From Cepaea nemoralis (lineage: Eukaryota > Mollusca > Gastropoda > Stylommatophora > Helicidae): a DNA stretch of 64,000 nucleotides. Made by a program: the position numbers and the translations under genes. The notes under the pieces were generated by a model. That model saw only the letters and a list, made by a program, of their open reading frames with translations. It was not told where the DNA came from and searched no databases. Numbering within the stretch: position 1 is the first letter of the stretch; each line of letters begins with the position of its first letter. The stretch covers positions 62,001 to 126,000 of the forward strand of contig JACEFZ010012654.1 in assembly GCA_014155875.1 (NCBI GenBank). The letters are read 5' to 3'. Positions 1 to 10,640 of this stretch are shown in pieces.

Positions 1-248
1 AAATTCCAGATCTGGGCTTTTCCGTATATCCCTACCTCCAGAACGCAATAGACTGATCCATGATGCTGTCTCTCTTTGTCGCTACCCAAATTTTCCACTC
101 GACAGTTACCTGTCCGGTTAGTCGGCTATTCCTGTCTTGACCCACATACACATGCGCTTGGTCACTCCTTGGTTAACCCTTCTCCTACCTGGGTATTCTG
201 ATCTGTAAGTTATCAAGGAATCATTAACCTGCAGTCTTTTCCGTGACA
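1..248 (-). repeat. 3' LTR of the Gypsy element (partial)
   Basis: Aligned without gaps to 5031-5279. The first ~20 bases differ at several positions and the rest appears identical. The inner edge is at 248, where GTGACA on the plus strand (TGTCAC in element orientation) meets the polypurine tract. The remaining ~1.1 kb of this LTR lies beyond the left edge. Confidence 0.92.
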
Positions 249-261
249 TAGGCCCCCTCTT
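249..261 (-). other. Polypurine tract of the Gypsy element
   Basis: In element orientation the sequence just before the 3' LTR reads AAGAGGGGGCCTA. A purine run ending next to the LTR is the expected primer for plus-strand DNA synthesis in LTR retroelements. Confidence 0.75.
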
Positions 262-573
262 AAGAGATTAGACCGCGTCGAATCTTTCTCGCTGTAGGTT
301 TGATTCCCATGATCCACAACCCTAGTCTTCTTCCTCCGGAGCTGGATGTCTGGATAAGAAATCTGCTCCTACATTCTCCTTTCCAGGATGTATTCCACTG
401 TGAAGTGTCATGTTGCAGCAACAACTGTCCATCACATCCAGTCGTGCGTTGAGCTTCTGCTGAAGTAGCTAGTAACATCAAGTGTTGATGATATGATTGG
501 ATCCTCACCTTGCTCACTTCATTATCCAGTAGGCGCTCTAATTGACACCCTACTATACTACTAACGACTGAAA

Positions 574-1680
574 CTAGTGTTGGCTCCTCGCTCCTGTACG
601 TTCAGTCGACCTACTTTCGACTTGCGTCAGCGACGGCTCACAATACAAACGGATTGTCCCATCCTGATTGTAACACTGCTTCCATGTCCTCTTGGTTTCC
701 CCCGGTTTTTCCTCTGGGGATGTTCCGCCTCGTCCTCGTCGGACCGAGTCGTCTTTCCCAAACCTCCTGGGCTTTTGCTTCCAGGACCATCTTGGGCGAT
801 GTTGTATCTGGTCAGCCAATCTTTGGTTGGAGTCCTGGGTAATTCTCGCTTTTCCCGACGTTACCCACCCCTTCTGAACTTGGTTACCGGTGAAACTTTC
901 ACTCTTGTCCTTTCCCTGACTTGTGATTTCCCTCCTCCTGTCGTTGGGTAAATCTGACCTATCACGTACTGTCCCATAGGCCCTCCTATGTTGTACTGGC
1001 GATCTCTGGTCTTCGTCTGGACTGGTAACCTTTGTCCTAATGGCTGCCATCACCATAAAGTGCGAAGCTTTGCTCCCGGATCTCTCCTCATATTTCCTAA
1101 TGAGATGTCTAGGGAGATTTTTCTTCTCTTCCCCGATCCGTATTTTGTAGATGTTCTTGGACACCACCTTTTCCACAGGATAAGGTCCTTTCCATCCTAC
1201 TTGGAGTATATTGGTCTCTGCTGGACTCCACACTTCCACTTTGTCTTCCACTTTAAGAGCTAGTTTCCTCTTAATTCGCTTGTTGGGTGGTGCTCTCTGG
1301 CACTCCGAACAAGACTTCACCCACCGGCGTACATCTCCGGTCATTCCTGGCCAGCAATAATGGCCGGATATTTGCTGCAAGGTCTCTCTGACACCCATAT
1401 GTCGATTCTCGCCTATGATGTGTCCACTCTGAAGAATGTGAGGACGGTGGGTCTCTGGAACCACCCACTGCTCATGCAGGTTATCTCCCCTCCCAGCTCT
1501 CCGATAGAGTAGTTGATTCTTCAGAAAGTACTGTCCCCGTTCTGGTGGCTCAGCACTTCTTTGCAGCTTCCTGTAGCAAGGATGCAACGTAGTATCCTTC
1601 CTCTGGGCAGTATGCAATTCTCCTATCTCCTGAGTTGTCGCATAGTGTCTCTGCCTCTTTTTCCTTCCCTTGAGATCCAC
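574..1680 (-). pseudogene. Gypsy pol remnant: integrase HHCC zinc-binding and GPY/F modules without the catalytic core
   Basis: The reading frame overlaps the end of gag in a different frame (1550-1680). Residues about 80-130 hold a H-x3-H...C-x2-C zinc-binding module with the usual YCWPGM segment. Within ~20 residues comes the integrase C-terminal module, recognisable by GWKGPYPVEKV (GPY/F motif). The whole DDE core that normally separates the two is gone, as are RT and RNase H upstream. The tail after about residue 200 is basic, low in recognisable features and may be out of frame with the ancestral protein. This is a deletion derivative unable to integrate by itself. Confidence 0.85.
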
Positions 1681-3442
1681 TGACTACTGTTCCCTGTTGG
1701 GCTTGCTGTTTGGGCATCCCCAAAAAGACATATTTCGTGCCAATGATCATTGGAAATAAGGAGTCAGATAATACAGCAGCTGGAATAATGCCCGTGACGT
1801 ACCTGGATTTAATCTCCACCTTGGCGATTGGCAGCGTCATGGTAACAGCACTCCTCATTGCCGGCTGTATCTCTATGGTCTCCCCTGTAAGTTGGTCTGG
1901 GCTTACCAAGCTGGCGTCCACCACCGCTTCCCCATCCAAACCGGTATCATAGAGACAAGCAACCTGCTGGCCATTGACTTCAATAAGTTCAACCACAGGT
2001 GGTCTCTCTTGGTCCTGAGTGTCTTTCATCTCCTTGACCGTTTCCTTGCCTTCCTCTTTTGATTCCTCGAGGTTGGTTATGCAATTGGCGTGTTTGGCCT
2101 TGCATCTGCAGTCCACAGTATTATGTGTTGTCGACTGGCAGTGAGTGCACCCTGTTCCCTTCCTAGGTTTCCGTGTGTCCTTTTTGTTCCTTTCTCCTTC
2201 GCCGACCTCAGCCTTGTCTGTGATCACCGATGTAGGAATCACCTTGCATGCTGCGAAGTAAGAACTTTTAGGTTTCGATCTGCAGTCTTTTGTGTTGTGG
2301 GATGCCGCCTTGCAAATCGAGCACCACTTCTCGGACCACGGTCGTTTCGCTGGAGAATTCGAGGTGTTCTTGGTTCCTTCCTTCACCTTCTCAGAACTCT
2401 CCGTTGACGTCTTTTTATAAGGTTCCCCTTTTGTTTCTTTTCCGTTCGTCGATTTCTTTCTGTCTTGTTTTTCCTGACCTTTGGTTTGTGTACTTAGTTC
2501 TGCCGCCTCCCCATGTACTTCCACGAATCGTTCCGCCAGCTTGTTCACCACATCAATCCGTTCCGCCCCTTGTTCTCCTAAGAAGGTTCTGAGAGGTTTC
2601 GACATTTGCTTTCGCATTTGGTCTACCACCATCATCTCTTCGAGACTCTCATAATCCCTCTGGAATTCTGCCAAGTCCATCCATTTCTGTAGATAGGATT
2701 TCAGCCTCAGACTGTAGGCGGCGAATAGTTCTCCCGGCTCTCGTCTAGACGATCTAAACTTCTTCCGATACGTTTGTGCTGTGACTTCATAATGTTTCAT
2801 CAAAGCTGCTTTCAATTCCTCATACTGATTTTCCTGTCCTGGTGGTAGGCGTGTGTAGACCTCGTAGCCCGAACCACGTAACGCCTGGGATACTTTAAGA
2901 GCCCATCTGGATCTTTCCAGTCCCATAGCGATTGCCATAGCCTCGAACCGATCCAAAAACTGGAATATCTTTTCTTTACTTTCATCGTAGACCGCCAAGG
3001 GAAACTTCATGGCATGGTAACCCTGTCCACTCATGTAGGTTGCCCCAGGTGAAGATGAACTTCCTTCTGCTGCATCTATTTCACCCTTATTTTGTGTCTT
3101 GAGTTCTAACTCTTTCAAGCGGTATTCATGTTCCATTTCTTGTCTCCTGGCATTCTGTTCCATTTCCAGTTTCTTGGTCTCCTGGTCCATTTTCTTGGCT
3201 TCTTGTTCCATTTCCAGTCGCTTGGTCTCCTGGTCCATTTTCTTGGCTTCTTGTTCCATTTCCAGTCGCTTGGTCTCCACCTCTATTCTTCTCACTTCCA
3301 ACTCAGTCTTTCGATCTTCTCGTTCCGCCTGACGAATCTCTCGCTCTCTTTCTTGGATGTAATCAGTTAAGTCTGAACCAGCCAACCCAATTTCCTCTCC
3401 GTTTGCTCTCAGTTCTGCTGTAGTTACTTTAGGAGTTGCCAT
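1550..3442 (-). CDS. gag: Gypsy Gag with SCAN-like segment, two zinc knuckles and retropepsin
   Basis: 630 codons from an ATG confirmed by the second copy at 63929, whose first 24 residues match at 21 positions. Residues ~25-110 form a charged coiled coil with an internal repeat (LEMEQEAKKMDQETK). Residues ~150-320 form the capsid region; its second half (ELFAAYSLRLKSYLQKWM onward) resembles the SCAN fold known from Gmr1-like Gypsy Gags. Two CCHC zinc knuckles of form C-x2-C-x4-H-x4-C lie near residues 373 and 432. A retropepsin-type LYDTG follows near residue 498, so protease is fused to Gag. The frame ends shortly afterwards, at the deletion that removed RT. The frame is otherwise open, in keeping with a young copy. 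Confidence 0.88.
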   Translation of the reverse strand: MATPKVTTAELRANGEEIGLAGSDLTDYIQEREREIRQAEREDRKTELEVRRIEVETKRLEMEQEAKKMDQETKRLEMEQEAKKMDQETKKLEMEQNARRQEMEHEYRLKELELKTQNKGEIDAAEGSSSSPGATYMSGQGYHAMKFPLAVYDESKEKIFQFLDRFEAMAIAMGLERSRWALKVSQALRGSGYEVYTRLPPGQENQYEELKAALMKHYEVTAQTYRKKFRSSRREPGELFAAYSLRLKSYLQKWMDLAEFQRDYESLEEMMVVDQMRKQMSKPLRTFLGEQGAERIDVVNKLAERFVEVHGEAAELSTQTKGQEKQDRKKSTNGKETKGEPYKKTSTESSEKVKEGTKNTSNSPAKRPWSEKWCSICKAASHNTKDCRSKPKSSYFAACKVIPTSVITDKAEVGEGERNKKDTRKPRKGTGCTHCQSTTHNTVDCRCKAKHANCITNLEESKEEGKETVKEMKDTQDQERPPVVELIEVNGQQVACLYDTGLDGEAVVDASLVSPDQLTGETIEIQPAMRSAVTMTLPIAKVEIKSRYVTGIIPAAVLSDSLFPMIIGTKYVFLGMPKQQAQQGTVVSGSQGKEKEAETLCDNSGDRRIAYCPEEGYYVASLLQEAAKKC

Positions 3443-3925
3443 AGTTACAGCAGATAAGTCAGCAAGTTGAGTAAAGATCCCTCAAGGCAGAAAAGAAGTA
3501 CTCACTATACAATTATATTCCACCTAGAACCTATATCATTATCTATGTCTATCTAATATTATAAATCTCCAACACCACACAGTACATCACAACCACTCTC
3601 TCATCCACAAGAGGAGATATAGGATAAAGACTTATGTAGACGTGTGACCGTGTGACTAGGTATGTAATAAGTCTTTCTACCTATCCACATTCACTCTGTC
3701 TGGAACTTTCTCACTGCAAAGTCACCAGCATTAATGAAATGTTTCTACCATAAATGTAATGGCACCATATATCCAATGGACGTCCTTCCATTAAAAGTCA
3801 TCAATGTATACTTCTATTTATTCCAATCAGTATGTCCCAACATGTAGGTACTCCGCTATGCCTGTGCCAATATGCAGGTCATATGGGTATAATGTATGTA
3901 CGTATCCCGCTCGCTCCACCAATTA
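3443..3925 (-). other. Gypsy untranslated leader with primer-binding region
   Basis: Lies between the 5' LTR and gag. In element orientation the LTR end GTGACA is followed after a few bases by TGGTGGAGCGAGCGGGA (about 3921-3905). The second copy has TGGTGGAGC at the same place (63409 on), so this is the probable tRNA primer-binding site. I cannot name the tRNA. The rest of the leader is shared with the second copy (compare 63555-63928) and has no open frame of note. Confidence 0.7.
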
Positions 3926-5279
3926 TGTCACTTGTTTAAATTCCAGAGAGAAGGTTGGACTCAACAAGCACATCTATAAAACTGATTATCTGTTGGGGTT
4001 ATTGTCTGACTTTGGTCTACACTCCTCTCTTCTGTCTTCCCTTCCATATATCTACTTCTGTCACTCTCTCTATTATTCTCTCAACACATACTCCGACAAC
4101 ATTTCCTTTCAACATATAATAAAAGATTTATTAATAAAGAAAACTATGTCCGGTGTGTGTATGGATATTGTCTGTGTAGTTGCTATTGTATTCTATGGTT
4201 GTGGACAGAATGAACTCAGAATGTCTATCAGCTGTATCTTCTCGCCAGTCATTCTTCACGATTACAGGACATCACATCAAACAGGACAGAGCTCACCCGG
4301 GATGATCCGTAGGCTTGAATCTGATGGTAAATCCGTTAGTGAAATGAAAACAAACTGTTCACCACTGAGTCACCGTATTGCTATAAAAGTCCCGTAAGTT
4401 TATGACTGTGCCCAAATCGGTTTCATGATATTAAGTATCCATCATCAAAAAAAGAAAACACCACATTGTCAATGTTCTTCCTATTGTCTATTATGATTAT
4501 CACTATTGTCTTTGTCTATTCCTTCTACCCTATGTATGCAAGTCGTATGTAGGTTGAAGTCTCTGCTTGCCCCACCTTAACATCTTTTTCTGTTTAGGAG
4601 CCCCCGTGGTATATGCGTGTTAGCATACAGTCTTCTGTATTTTACTTGATGTGAGTATTTGTTCATCTGAACGAACTGTTTAGGTTCTTTCTGGATCTAA
4701 GTATGTACTTTATTGGTTCACGTAGAGTAGGTTTTTCTTTCTTCTCTAATGTCCCTAGAAACTGGGAACCTTATACACATCTATGTTCCTTTATAGAATT
4801 AATGTAGATCCACGAATCGAAATTAATCCGCAGCCAAGCACTTTATCCCATTATAAGGGAGGATATTTCTTTTCATTACAGGACACATAATTCTATCTTT
4901 CCGTCCAGTTGGGGAACACACACTAAACTCACACAAAGAAGTGGCCACTCTCTTTAGATCATCTTTGTCCCATCGTCCTTGACATTGCTGGACAAAGCAA
5001 ATTCAGACTTCATTATCCCTTGTCAGTGGAAAATTTCTGATCTCGAACTTTTCCGTATATCCCTACCTCCAGAACGCAATAGACTGATCCATGATGCTGT
5101 CTCTCTTTGTCGCTACCCAAATTTTCCACTCGACAGTTACCTGTCCGGTTAGTCGGCTATTCCTGTCTTGACCCACATACACATGCGCTTGGTCACTCCT
5201 TGGTTAACCCTTCTCCTACCTGGGTATTCTGATCTGTAAGTTATCAAGGAATCATTAACCTGCAGTCTTTTCCGTGACA
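3926..5279 (-). repeat. 5' LTR of the Gypsy element
   Basis: 1354 bp, TGTCAC...GTGACA in element orientation. The inner edge (3926) is fixed by the shift to leader sequence and the outer edge (5279) by the match to the left LTR. A 1652-bp homologue begins at 61753 on the plus strand. Several small open frames on the plus strand here are not coding. Confidence 0.9.
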
Positions 5280-5640
5280 CTCACGCAAACCCCAGGTCCT
5301 GTATGACATCACACTGATGTTGGACAGCAGGATGTCTTCATCCGGCCTACAGGACTTCGCGTTGGAGTTCAGAGCCAGCGAGCACAAGCAAGCAAGCAAG
5401 CACTGCTCTAGATCAATTCACGTAAACTAATCCAATTACCAAAAACTCTTGACGGGGAACACCTAAACATATGCGGGAGTTTATTGTGACGTCCTGCAAC
5501 TAACTCTTACGCCCTATACCACATTTCACGGTAGTCCCTTGTAAAATACATCGAAATCCACTCACGTAACATCAATTTACCCAGAACGCTGTCCCGTGGT
5601 GCGACCACGGCCGTATAGAACCGATACTCCGTAGAGCCTT
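5280..5640. other. Flanking DNA without recognisable gene
   Basis: Target-side DNA right of the Gypsy element. It contains a short (AAGC)n run near 5385. No coding or repeat feature is recognised. Confidence 0.5.
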
Positions 5641-5830
5641 ACGTGAGCTGGGGCCTCTGTAAGGCTGCGGTTAGAGCGCATGCCTGTCGGCTGGTGGTTT
5701 TGTATTCGAACACGCATCTAGACGGAATGTATTTGTTTTTGTATTGTCATGGGCTCACTGGTGGACCCCTCCTACAATAAGAGAACCGAGAAATGTCGTG
5801 GTAAGGAAAGGATGAGTTGAGTTGAGTTAT
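5640..5830 (+). mobile_element. tRNA-headed SINE (single copy seen)
   Basis: The head has an A-box-like GCGGTTAGAGCGCATG and a B-box-like GTATTCGAAC about 35 bases later, the spacing expected of a tRNA-derived pol III promoter. The body ends near 5830 in short GAGTT repeats. Only one copy is visible, so the boundaries are approximate. Confidence 0.5.
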
Positions 5831-6190
5831 GACAAGAAGTGACATCATTGCACTCGAGGCATCCCTATAAGGGCTCAGTCCTCATCTTCAATAGCTAGCG
5901 AAGAGTTACATTACGAATGGTGCCCGTTGCAGTCTGATTATATGTTCGTCTTGCTTTACCTCTGAGTGACGGCTACCATATCCTCTGACCATCCCTTGTT
6001 GCCGCATTATCTCTAGACCATGATTGTCTATACGTTCTTCCGCATTGTTCACGCACTCCCAGGGGGCCTTCACCGTGTATGCCTTATCACGCATCAATCA
6101 CCCCTTAATGTCCGCCTGTTTATTTCCAACAACACCAGAGGGTCCCGGAGAAATGGCCAAGGAAATACTGACAGCGTGATACTGGACACA
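5818..6190 (-). pseudogene. 3' end of family B LINE (RNase H tail and 3' UTR)
   Basis: Matches the 3' part of the larger element at 45846-46250: the shared segment around AGTAGCTAGCGAAGAGTT, the terminal MRQQGMVRGYG-like coding piece, and the PGHAGV-region relic near 6125-6160. In minus orientation the 3' end runs into an (AACTC)n-type tail. It is heavily decayed and 5' truncated. Confidence 0.7.
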
Positions 6191-6397
6191 AAAGTCATCG
6201 ATTCTCCATTGCAACTTTGTGTTAACTATGGCGCAAATATAATATACCCATTACGCATCATGGCAAGTAAGGAGGGTCCTTAATCGTATTTTATAGGTGG
6301 GCGACATAACGACGTGAAAACCAACAAGGATAAAGGACTATTTGTTAGAATGTAATTGCCACTCTCCATGTTTGTTAATAAACGCAATAAATGCAGT

Positions 6398-6440
6398 TTG
6401 CTGTGTATCCTTTACAGGACGTCACAGTTAACCACAGCAT
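6398..6440 (-). repeat. 3' end fragment of SINE family S1
   Basis: Carries the S1 signature (reverse complement of TCCTGTAAAGGATA) also present at 33630, 33885, 37135 and 44625. No promoter head remains. Confidence 0.5.
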
Positions 6441-6710
6441 CGTTCCAAGTTCACGTTAACGGGTCGTCCCAATAATGCTTCGTTCCTGTGCCAATGAATA
6501 GCACACAAAATACTCCTCACTGCCCCATGTGGAAAGTGGAACAGACAGGTGTCTCGACAAACCAACAGCTCGCACAGGCATACTATGCATAAGGCCGCTG
6601 CCAGATTGAGCTTCTAAGGTCTCTGGAGTGTTTATTCTTGTGGCTTCAGTTTGCTTGCGCATTTTCCTCATGTTGAACTGGTAGTGCATGGTTCTGTATA
6701 AATATAATTT

Positions 6711-6821
<111 letters not shown>

Positions 6822-7214
6822 CGTTTGAAAATGGGAGGATCGGCTTCATTGCACATTTATTCCATATTGCTCGATCTCTTTCCACAGGGTGCCCTGGCGA
6901 CAGCAACGTATAAAGCACGAACTCCAGCCACCATCCCCGGGTGACTACGAGAAAACTTCACTCATAAACCGAATGAGGAGTACGCAACCGAATCCACAGC
7001 GTTCATTTCACCAAGCTTAACCACTTCGCCACAAAGACCCTCCTCACCCTATATCACATATGTGTGTGTTTGTATATGTGTGTGTATGTTTATATGTACT
7101 GTCTATGTATGCTAATGCTTGTAAGTGGGTGTTTATCTGCGAGTATGTGTGTCTTTCAGTGTTAATCATCTCGTCTATTAAAGTCTTATATGGATATACG
7201 GAAAGACGCCTTAC

Positions 7215-7424
7215 CTTTCAATGCTCACTGTCATCAAATTAAGCACCGAAGAAAGGGCAGACAACATCTCCACGGCTCCAGACACTTTGCAGAGTACTGC
7301 TCCTGTATCCCAATGCCCAATGAAATTCTTGGCCGTCTCATATGGTACACAAATGAGCAGAAACAGCAGATCGGCCACCGCCAAACTAATCATGAAAGAT
7401 GCCGTAGTGCATCTGGATTTTCTG
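7215..7424 (-). CDS. Class A GPCR, exon with TM2, TM3 and the E-R of the DRY-type motif (partial gene)
   Basis: 210-nt exon bounded by an acceptor (pyrimidine-rich tract ending TTCCAG, AG at 7426-7425) and a donor (AAAG|GTAAGG, GT at 7214-7213). Spliced to 11794..11571 the frame is continuous: exon 1 ends with two bases of a codon and this exon supplies the third. It encodes the first intracellular loop, TM2 with the class A signature SLAVADLLFLL, a first extracellular loop ending in W..G..LCK with the conserved disulfide cysteine, and TM3 ending SIER at the next donor. TM4-TM7 are not in the window and should lie at lower coordinates beyond the Gypsy insertion. The LAVADLLF and VPYE style points to a neuropeptide-type receptor, but the ligand cannot be assigned. 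The reverse strand of this exon also reads open and is not coding. Confidence 0.88.
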
Positions 7425-7829
7425 CTGGAATGACAATAATAAATATATGTTGAACAACATAGAAAGATATACGCGTTAGTCGACATATAGTCTCTGCAAT
7501 TCAACACAGGTTGTGTGCTATGGAGAGGCATAACTCCATCCCTGATTCTCGCCTTGGGTTGTAGTTATTATGCCATTTTTGAGGGCACAATGTAACAAAT
7601 TATCATCTATGCCTGTAAGTAAATAACGTGTTAATGATGTAATAAAAGCAATCATTTGTCTGATTATGTACAGCTCGGCATGATAGAATGGATAAATAGT
7701 GCTTCGATCATGAAACTTGCGATGTGATGATGCGTAGGTAGCGGGTTCAACTTTACACCGGTCTTTTGGACTAAAATGTTGAATTCTCGTCCCTTGACAT
7801 GGGAGACGTAAATTACAAGTATCCTCAGA

Positions 7830-8500
7830 AGTTAGAAGTGGTTTGTCTGAAGGCGAGAGGACGTTGGTAATAGGGAAAAACAACTATCCACACACTGCCA
7901 AAATTCAGTCCAACATGGACTACCTCCAATTGAAAGCCAGTGAACAAAAAACGAAAATAAAAAGTATTATGTTAAAGGAGCGAAATAAACCCGAAGACGT
8001 ATTTACAACTGACCAGTTTGATAGAAAAAGATTAAGAGATAGATAAATATATAAATATTTAAATGACATAACTGGGATAAACACGCAGAACGAATGAACG
8101 AACAAACAAATTTAATTTTCAAAGGGTTAAGAATTGGGCACTCAGGCCCGTTTGAAATTATGACCTTCTTCTCTCGTTCCTCTCATTACTTTATTCATTT
8201 CATACACCACTTATAAAGCCAATCTTAGACAGCAACAGAACAATATGCATTAAAATGCATGACAACAAAATAAATAATACATGACTCACTAGGCAATTTT
8301 TAACATGGCCATTATAAATACCTAAAGAAGGTGCAACGTATAATACACATGGGAATGTGTATTATACTAGTTATCATTTGAGGTAATTTTAATCTTTGTT
8401 GTTTTGATTTAGGGGGAATGCAGTCTGTACTGAGATAGTGTTTCAAACAGGCTATTACTGAATGTATTAGTTATTGGTTGTGTCTTTGATTTATTAGACT
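7830..8500. other. Intron DNA of the GPCR, no coding feature
   Basis: AT-rich intronic sequence. The only structure seen is the perfect hairpin at 8338-8367, listed separately. Confidence 0.5.
8338..8367. repeat. Perfect hairpin, 13-bp arms, 4-nt loop
   Basis: GTATAATACACAT, loop GGGA, then ATGTGTATTATAC. No mismatch in the stem. It could be a MITE core or a cruciform; no function is shown. Confidence 0.85.
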
Positions 8501-8504
8501 TATT

Positions 8505-8580
8505 CGAGACTGGTGATCGTGTGAGATGGCAAACTATGATCGCCCAAGCATACTAACGTGACACATGATGATGTGGATGA
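8505..8580 (+). repeat. Extreme 3' end of an R1-type LINE
   Basis: Reads GDRVRWQTMIAQAY and then ACATGATGATG, matching the C-terminus of the same family at 32780-32840. Only ~25 codons remain. Confidence 0.6.
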
Positions 8581-9287
8581 CTCATTGATTTCATGGATTA
8601 GTCACAGCCTAACGCATAAGGAAACGTCGATGAGAGTGCTAAGGGAAACATGTTAGGGAATGGAGGATGGGGTAGAAACAGGAAAACATTTGCATAACAG
8701 GTATGCACAGGGGTCTATCAATGTAGGCAGGTGAAATTATAGAGCGGTACAAGACAGACATTTGTGAAAATATAGAGAGCGGTACAAATATTTCAACGCA
8801 TGACTAGTGTCTAATTGGTTATTTGGAGATATCAGGTTGGAATCCCAGTCGGTAACTATAGGTTTTAATTGTAATGTTGTATAGTGCGTACTCTATTTTC
8901 TACTTCCTTCTTCTACTTCTAAGAGAGCCAAACACGACATGTGTGTTTAATTGTCTGTCAATTCATTCAACAATTTATCAGTTCTTCAGTATTTTTGTTC
9001 TTTCTTATCCACACCAGAGTCAGCTCCTTAACGAGATCAGACCTTTCATATTCATTTTTGTATTCATTAAATCGTCCGGATAATCCAACATGCATCCGAA
9101 TTGGCATGCTCTTTAATTCAGTTGTCTGTCTTCGTCTTCTTCTTCTTTTGGCATACTGTTTTTGCCGTGAAGCGTCACCGAAAGGAGGCGAGAGTAATGT
9201 TATGTGTTTCATTTGTCTTGTTGATTGTGCTGACGTCATGTTTGATTTTTTCAATGTCTGTTTTTACTCCATCTAGCCATCTTTGTA

Positions 9288-9690
9288 CTTTTGTATGGAT
9301 GTGAGACGTGGACAATGAGCAGACAGGCTGAAAAACATCTGATGGCGGTGGACATGTAGTTTCTGAGGAAAATGCAGAGAATACCAATTACCAAGTAATA
9401 CAAGAAGCAAATGAAAATCGTAAACTGATTAGAGAAGTTAGACGTAGATAGACAGCCAGATTCTTTTGGACACTTTATGGGAAGAAATAAATTGGCGAAC
9501 TTGGAGACAACTGGCAAGATTGAGGGGAAGATAACGAGGGGGGATGGAACAGAGAAGTAAATACCTGGAATGTTTGTCCACGTGGCATGGTCGAGACATG
9601 AACACTGAGCTGATCCACAACTCTGGTGATAGCGTGAGATGCGCCTGCGCTTATCGGCATGGCAAATGCTGGTATTGAGCCATCTCTTCC
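9288..9690 (+). pseudogene. 3' end of R1-type LINE, decayed
   Basis: Parallels 32430-32840: MSRQAEKHLMAVD, then FLRKMQRI, LRGKI and the terminal segment before the stop. Broken by frameshifts and stops. Oriented opposite to the GPCR gene in whose intron it lies. Confidence 0.75.
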
Positions 9691-10640
9691 TGGGTCGTTC
9701 CCACACCTTGTATCCTGATGTTCTCTTCTAGCCGCTAGATTACCTTTTTACATTACAGCTAAATGTCCGAAACGTTTAATTCTTTGGTGTTCTATACATC
9801 GGTTATCTATGTTATCCGTACATTTGTTCTTAATTTCTCACTAGCCTCTCTATCTCTTCTTGATTCACCAGCTGCGCTTCTTATTCATCTCATCTCACAT
9901 GATTGTATTTTACACCTGCGTGTTTCTAGGACAGCCCATGTCTGGCAAGGTGCTCTGGTGTTCGTCGAAATTGTAATGAATTCTGTCTTTTCGATGTTAA
10001 TCTTTAAATCACAATTCTCACTGCAGTTTATATGGTGTTGGAGATCAGCATTGTCACTGTACCTACCACATAAATTATGGCCTTTACATTTTTCAGGGTA
10101 CATACAACAACCCACAGATAGACAATTATACTTCATATATACTGTCATAGCCTGAGAGTCGTGAGAAGAGTACATTACATTTTTTTAAAATACAGTATAA
10201 TTTTTATTTTTTTTTTAAATTTTCATTCTTCATGTTATGCCCTAATATAGTAGCGGTAGTTTCATCTCCACAGTTTACATGTATTTTCTTCTTCTTGTTT
10301 GCTTGACGAAGGCTAATTGCCGCAACGTCTTTTGTTTCCGTAATTGTATTTTGTAAAGCTGCCCTGCATTTCGTGTTGTGATCTTGTTTAGCTAACAAAC
10401 AAAAGAAAAATTAAAACACACAGTCACAAGTATTGCTCGAATGCGGGAGCATCTGTTATTAATCAGTCACTTGAGTCAAACATACTTTTCTATAGAGGGA
10501 GCCGTCAAGTTGACTTGCCTCAGTGATTACGCCATTCATGAAAAGCATAGACTACAACGAAGATCAGTACGTTTAATGTATATGGGTGGTTTAATCAACA
10601 GCAGATGGAAGATGTATAATGGAAGTCCAGTGTAGTATAG
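9691..10640. other. Intron DNA, nothing recognised
   Basis: No exon with matching splice phase and no known repeat identified. Contains only short homopolymer T runs. Confidence 0.45.

Larger units (their letters stand above)
1..5279 (-). mobile_element. Ty3/Gypsy LTR retrotransposon, internally deleted, left LTR truncated by window edge
   Basis: Minus-strand element bounded by direct repeats: positions 1-248 match the outer end of 3926-5279. The LTR starts TGTCAC and ends GTGACA in element orientation. Internal order is 5' LTR, primer-binding region, leader, gag-protease, a pol remnant, polypurine tract, 3' LTR. Reverse transcriptase, RNase H and the integrase catalytic core are missing, so the copy is non-autonomous. 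The two LTRs show no difference that I can see from about base 20 to base 248, so insertion looks recent. It has the same orientation as the GPCR exons at 7-12 kb and lies 3' of them, so it may sit in an intron of that gene (inference). A second copy of the family starts at 61753. Confidence 0.93.

Noticed and set aside
577..951. Plus-strand frames inside the Gypsy element, including 2090-2592 and 3099-3370
   Set aside because: Antisense shadows of gag and pol codons; no independent domain.
3804..4397. 197-codon plus-strand frame in the 5' LTR
   Set aside because: Lies across the LTR/leader border antisense to the element, and the homologous region of the second copy does not preserve it.
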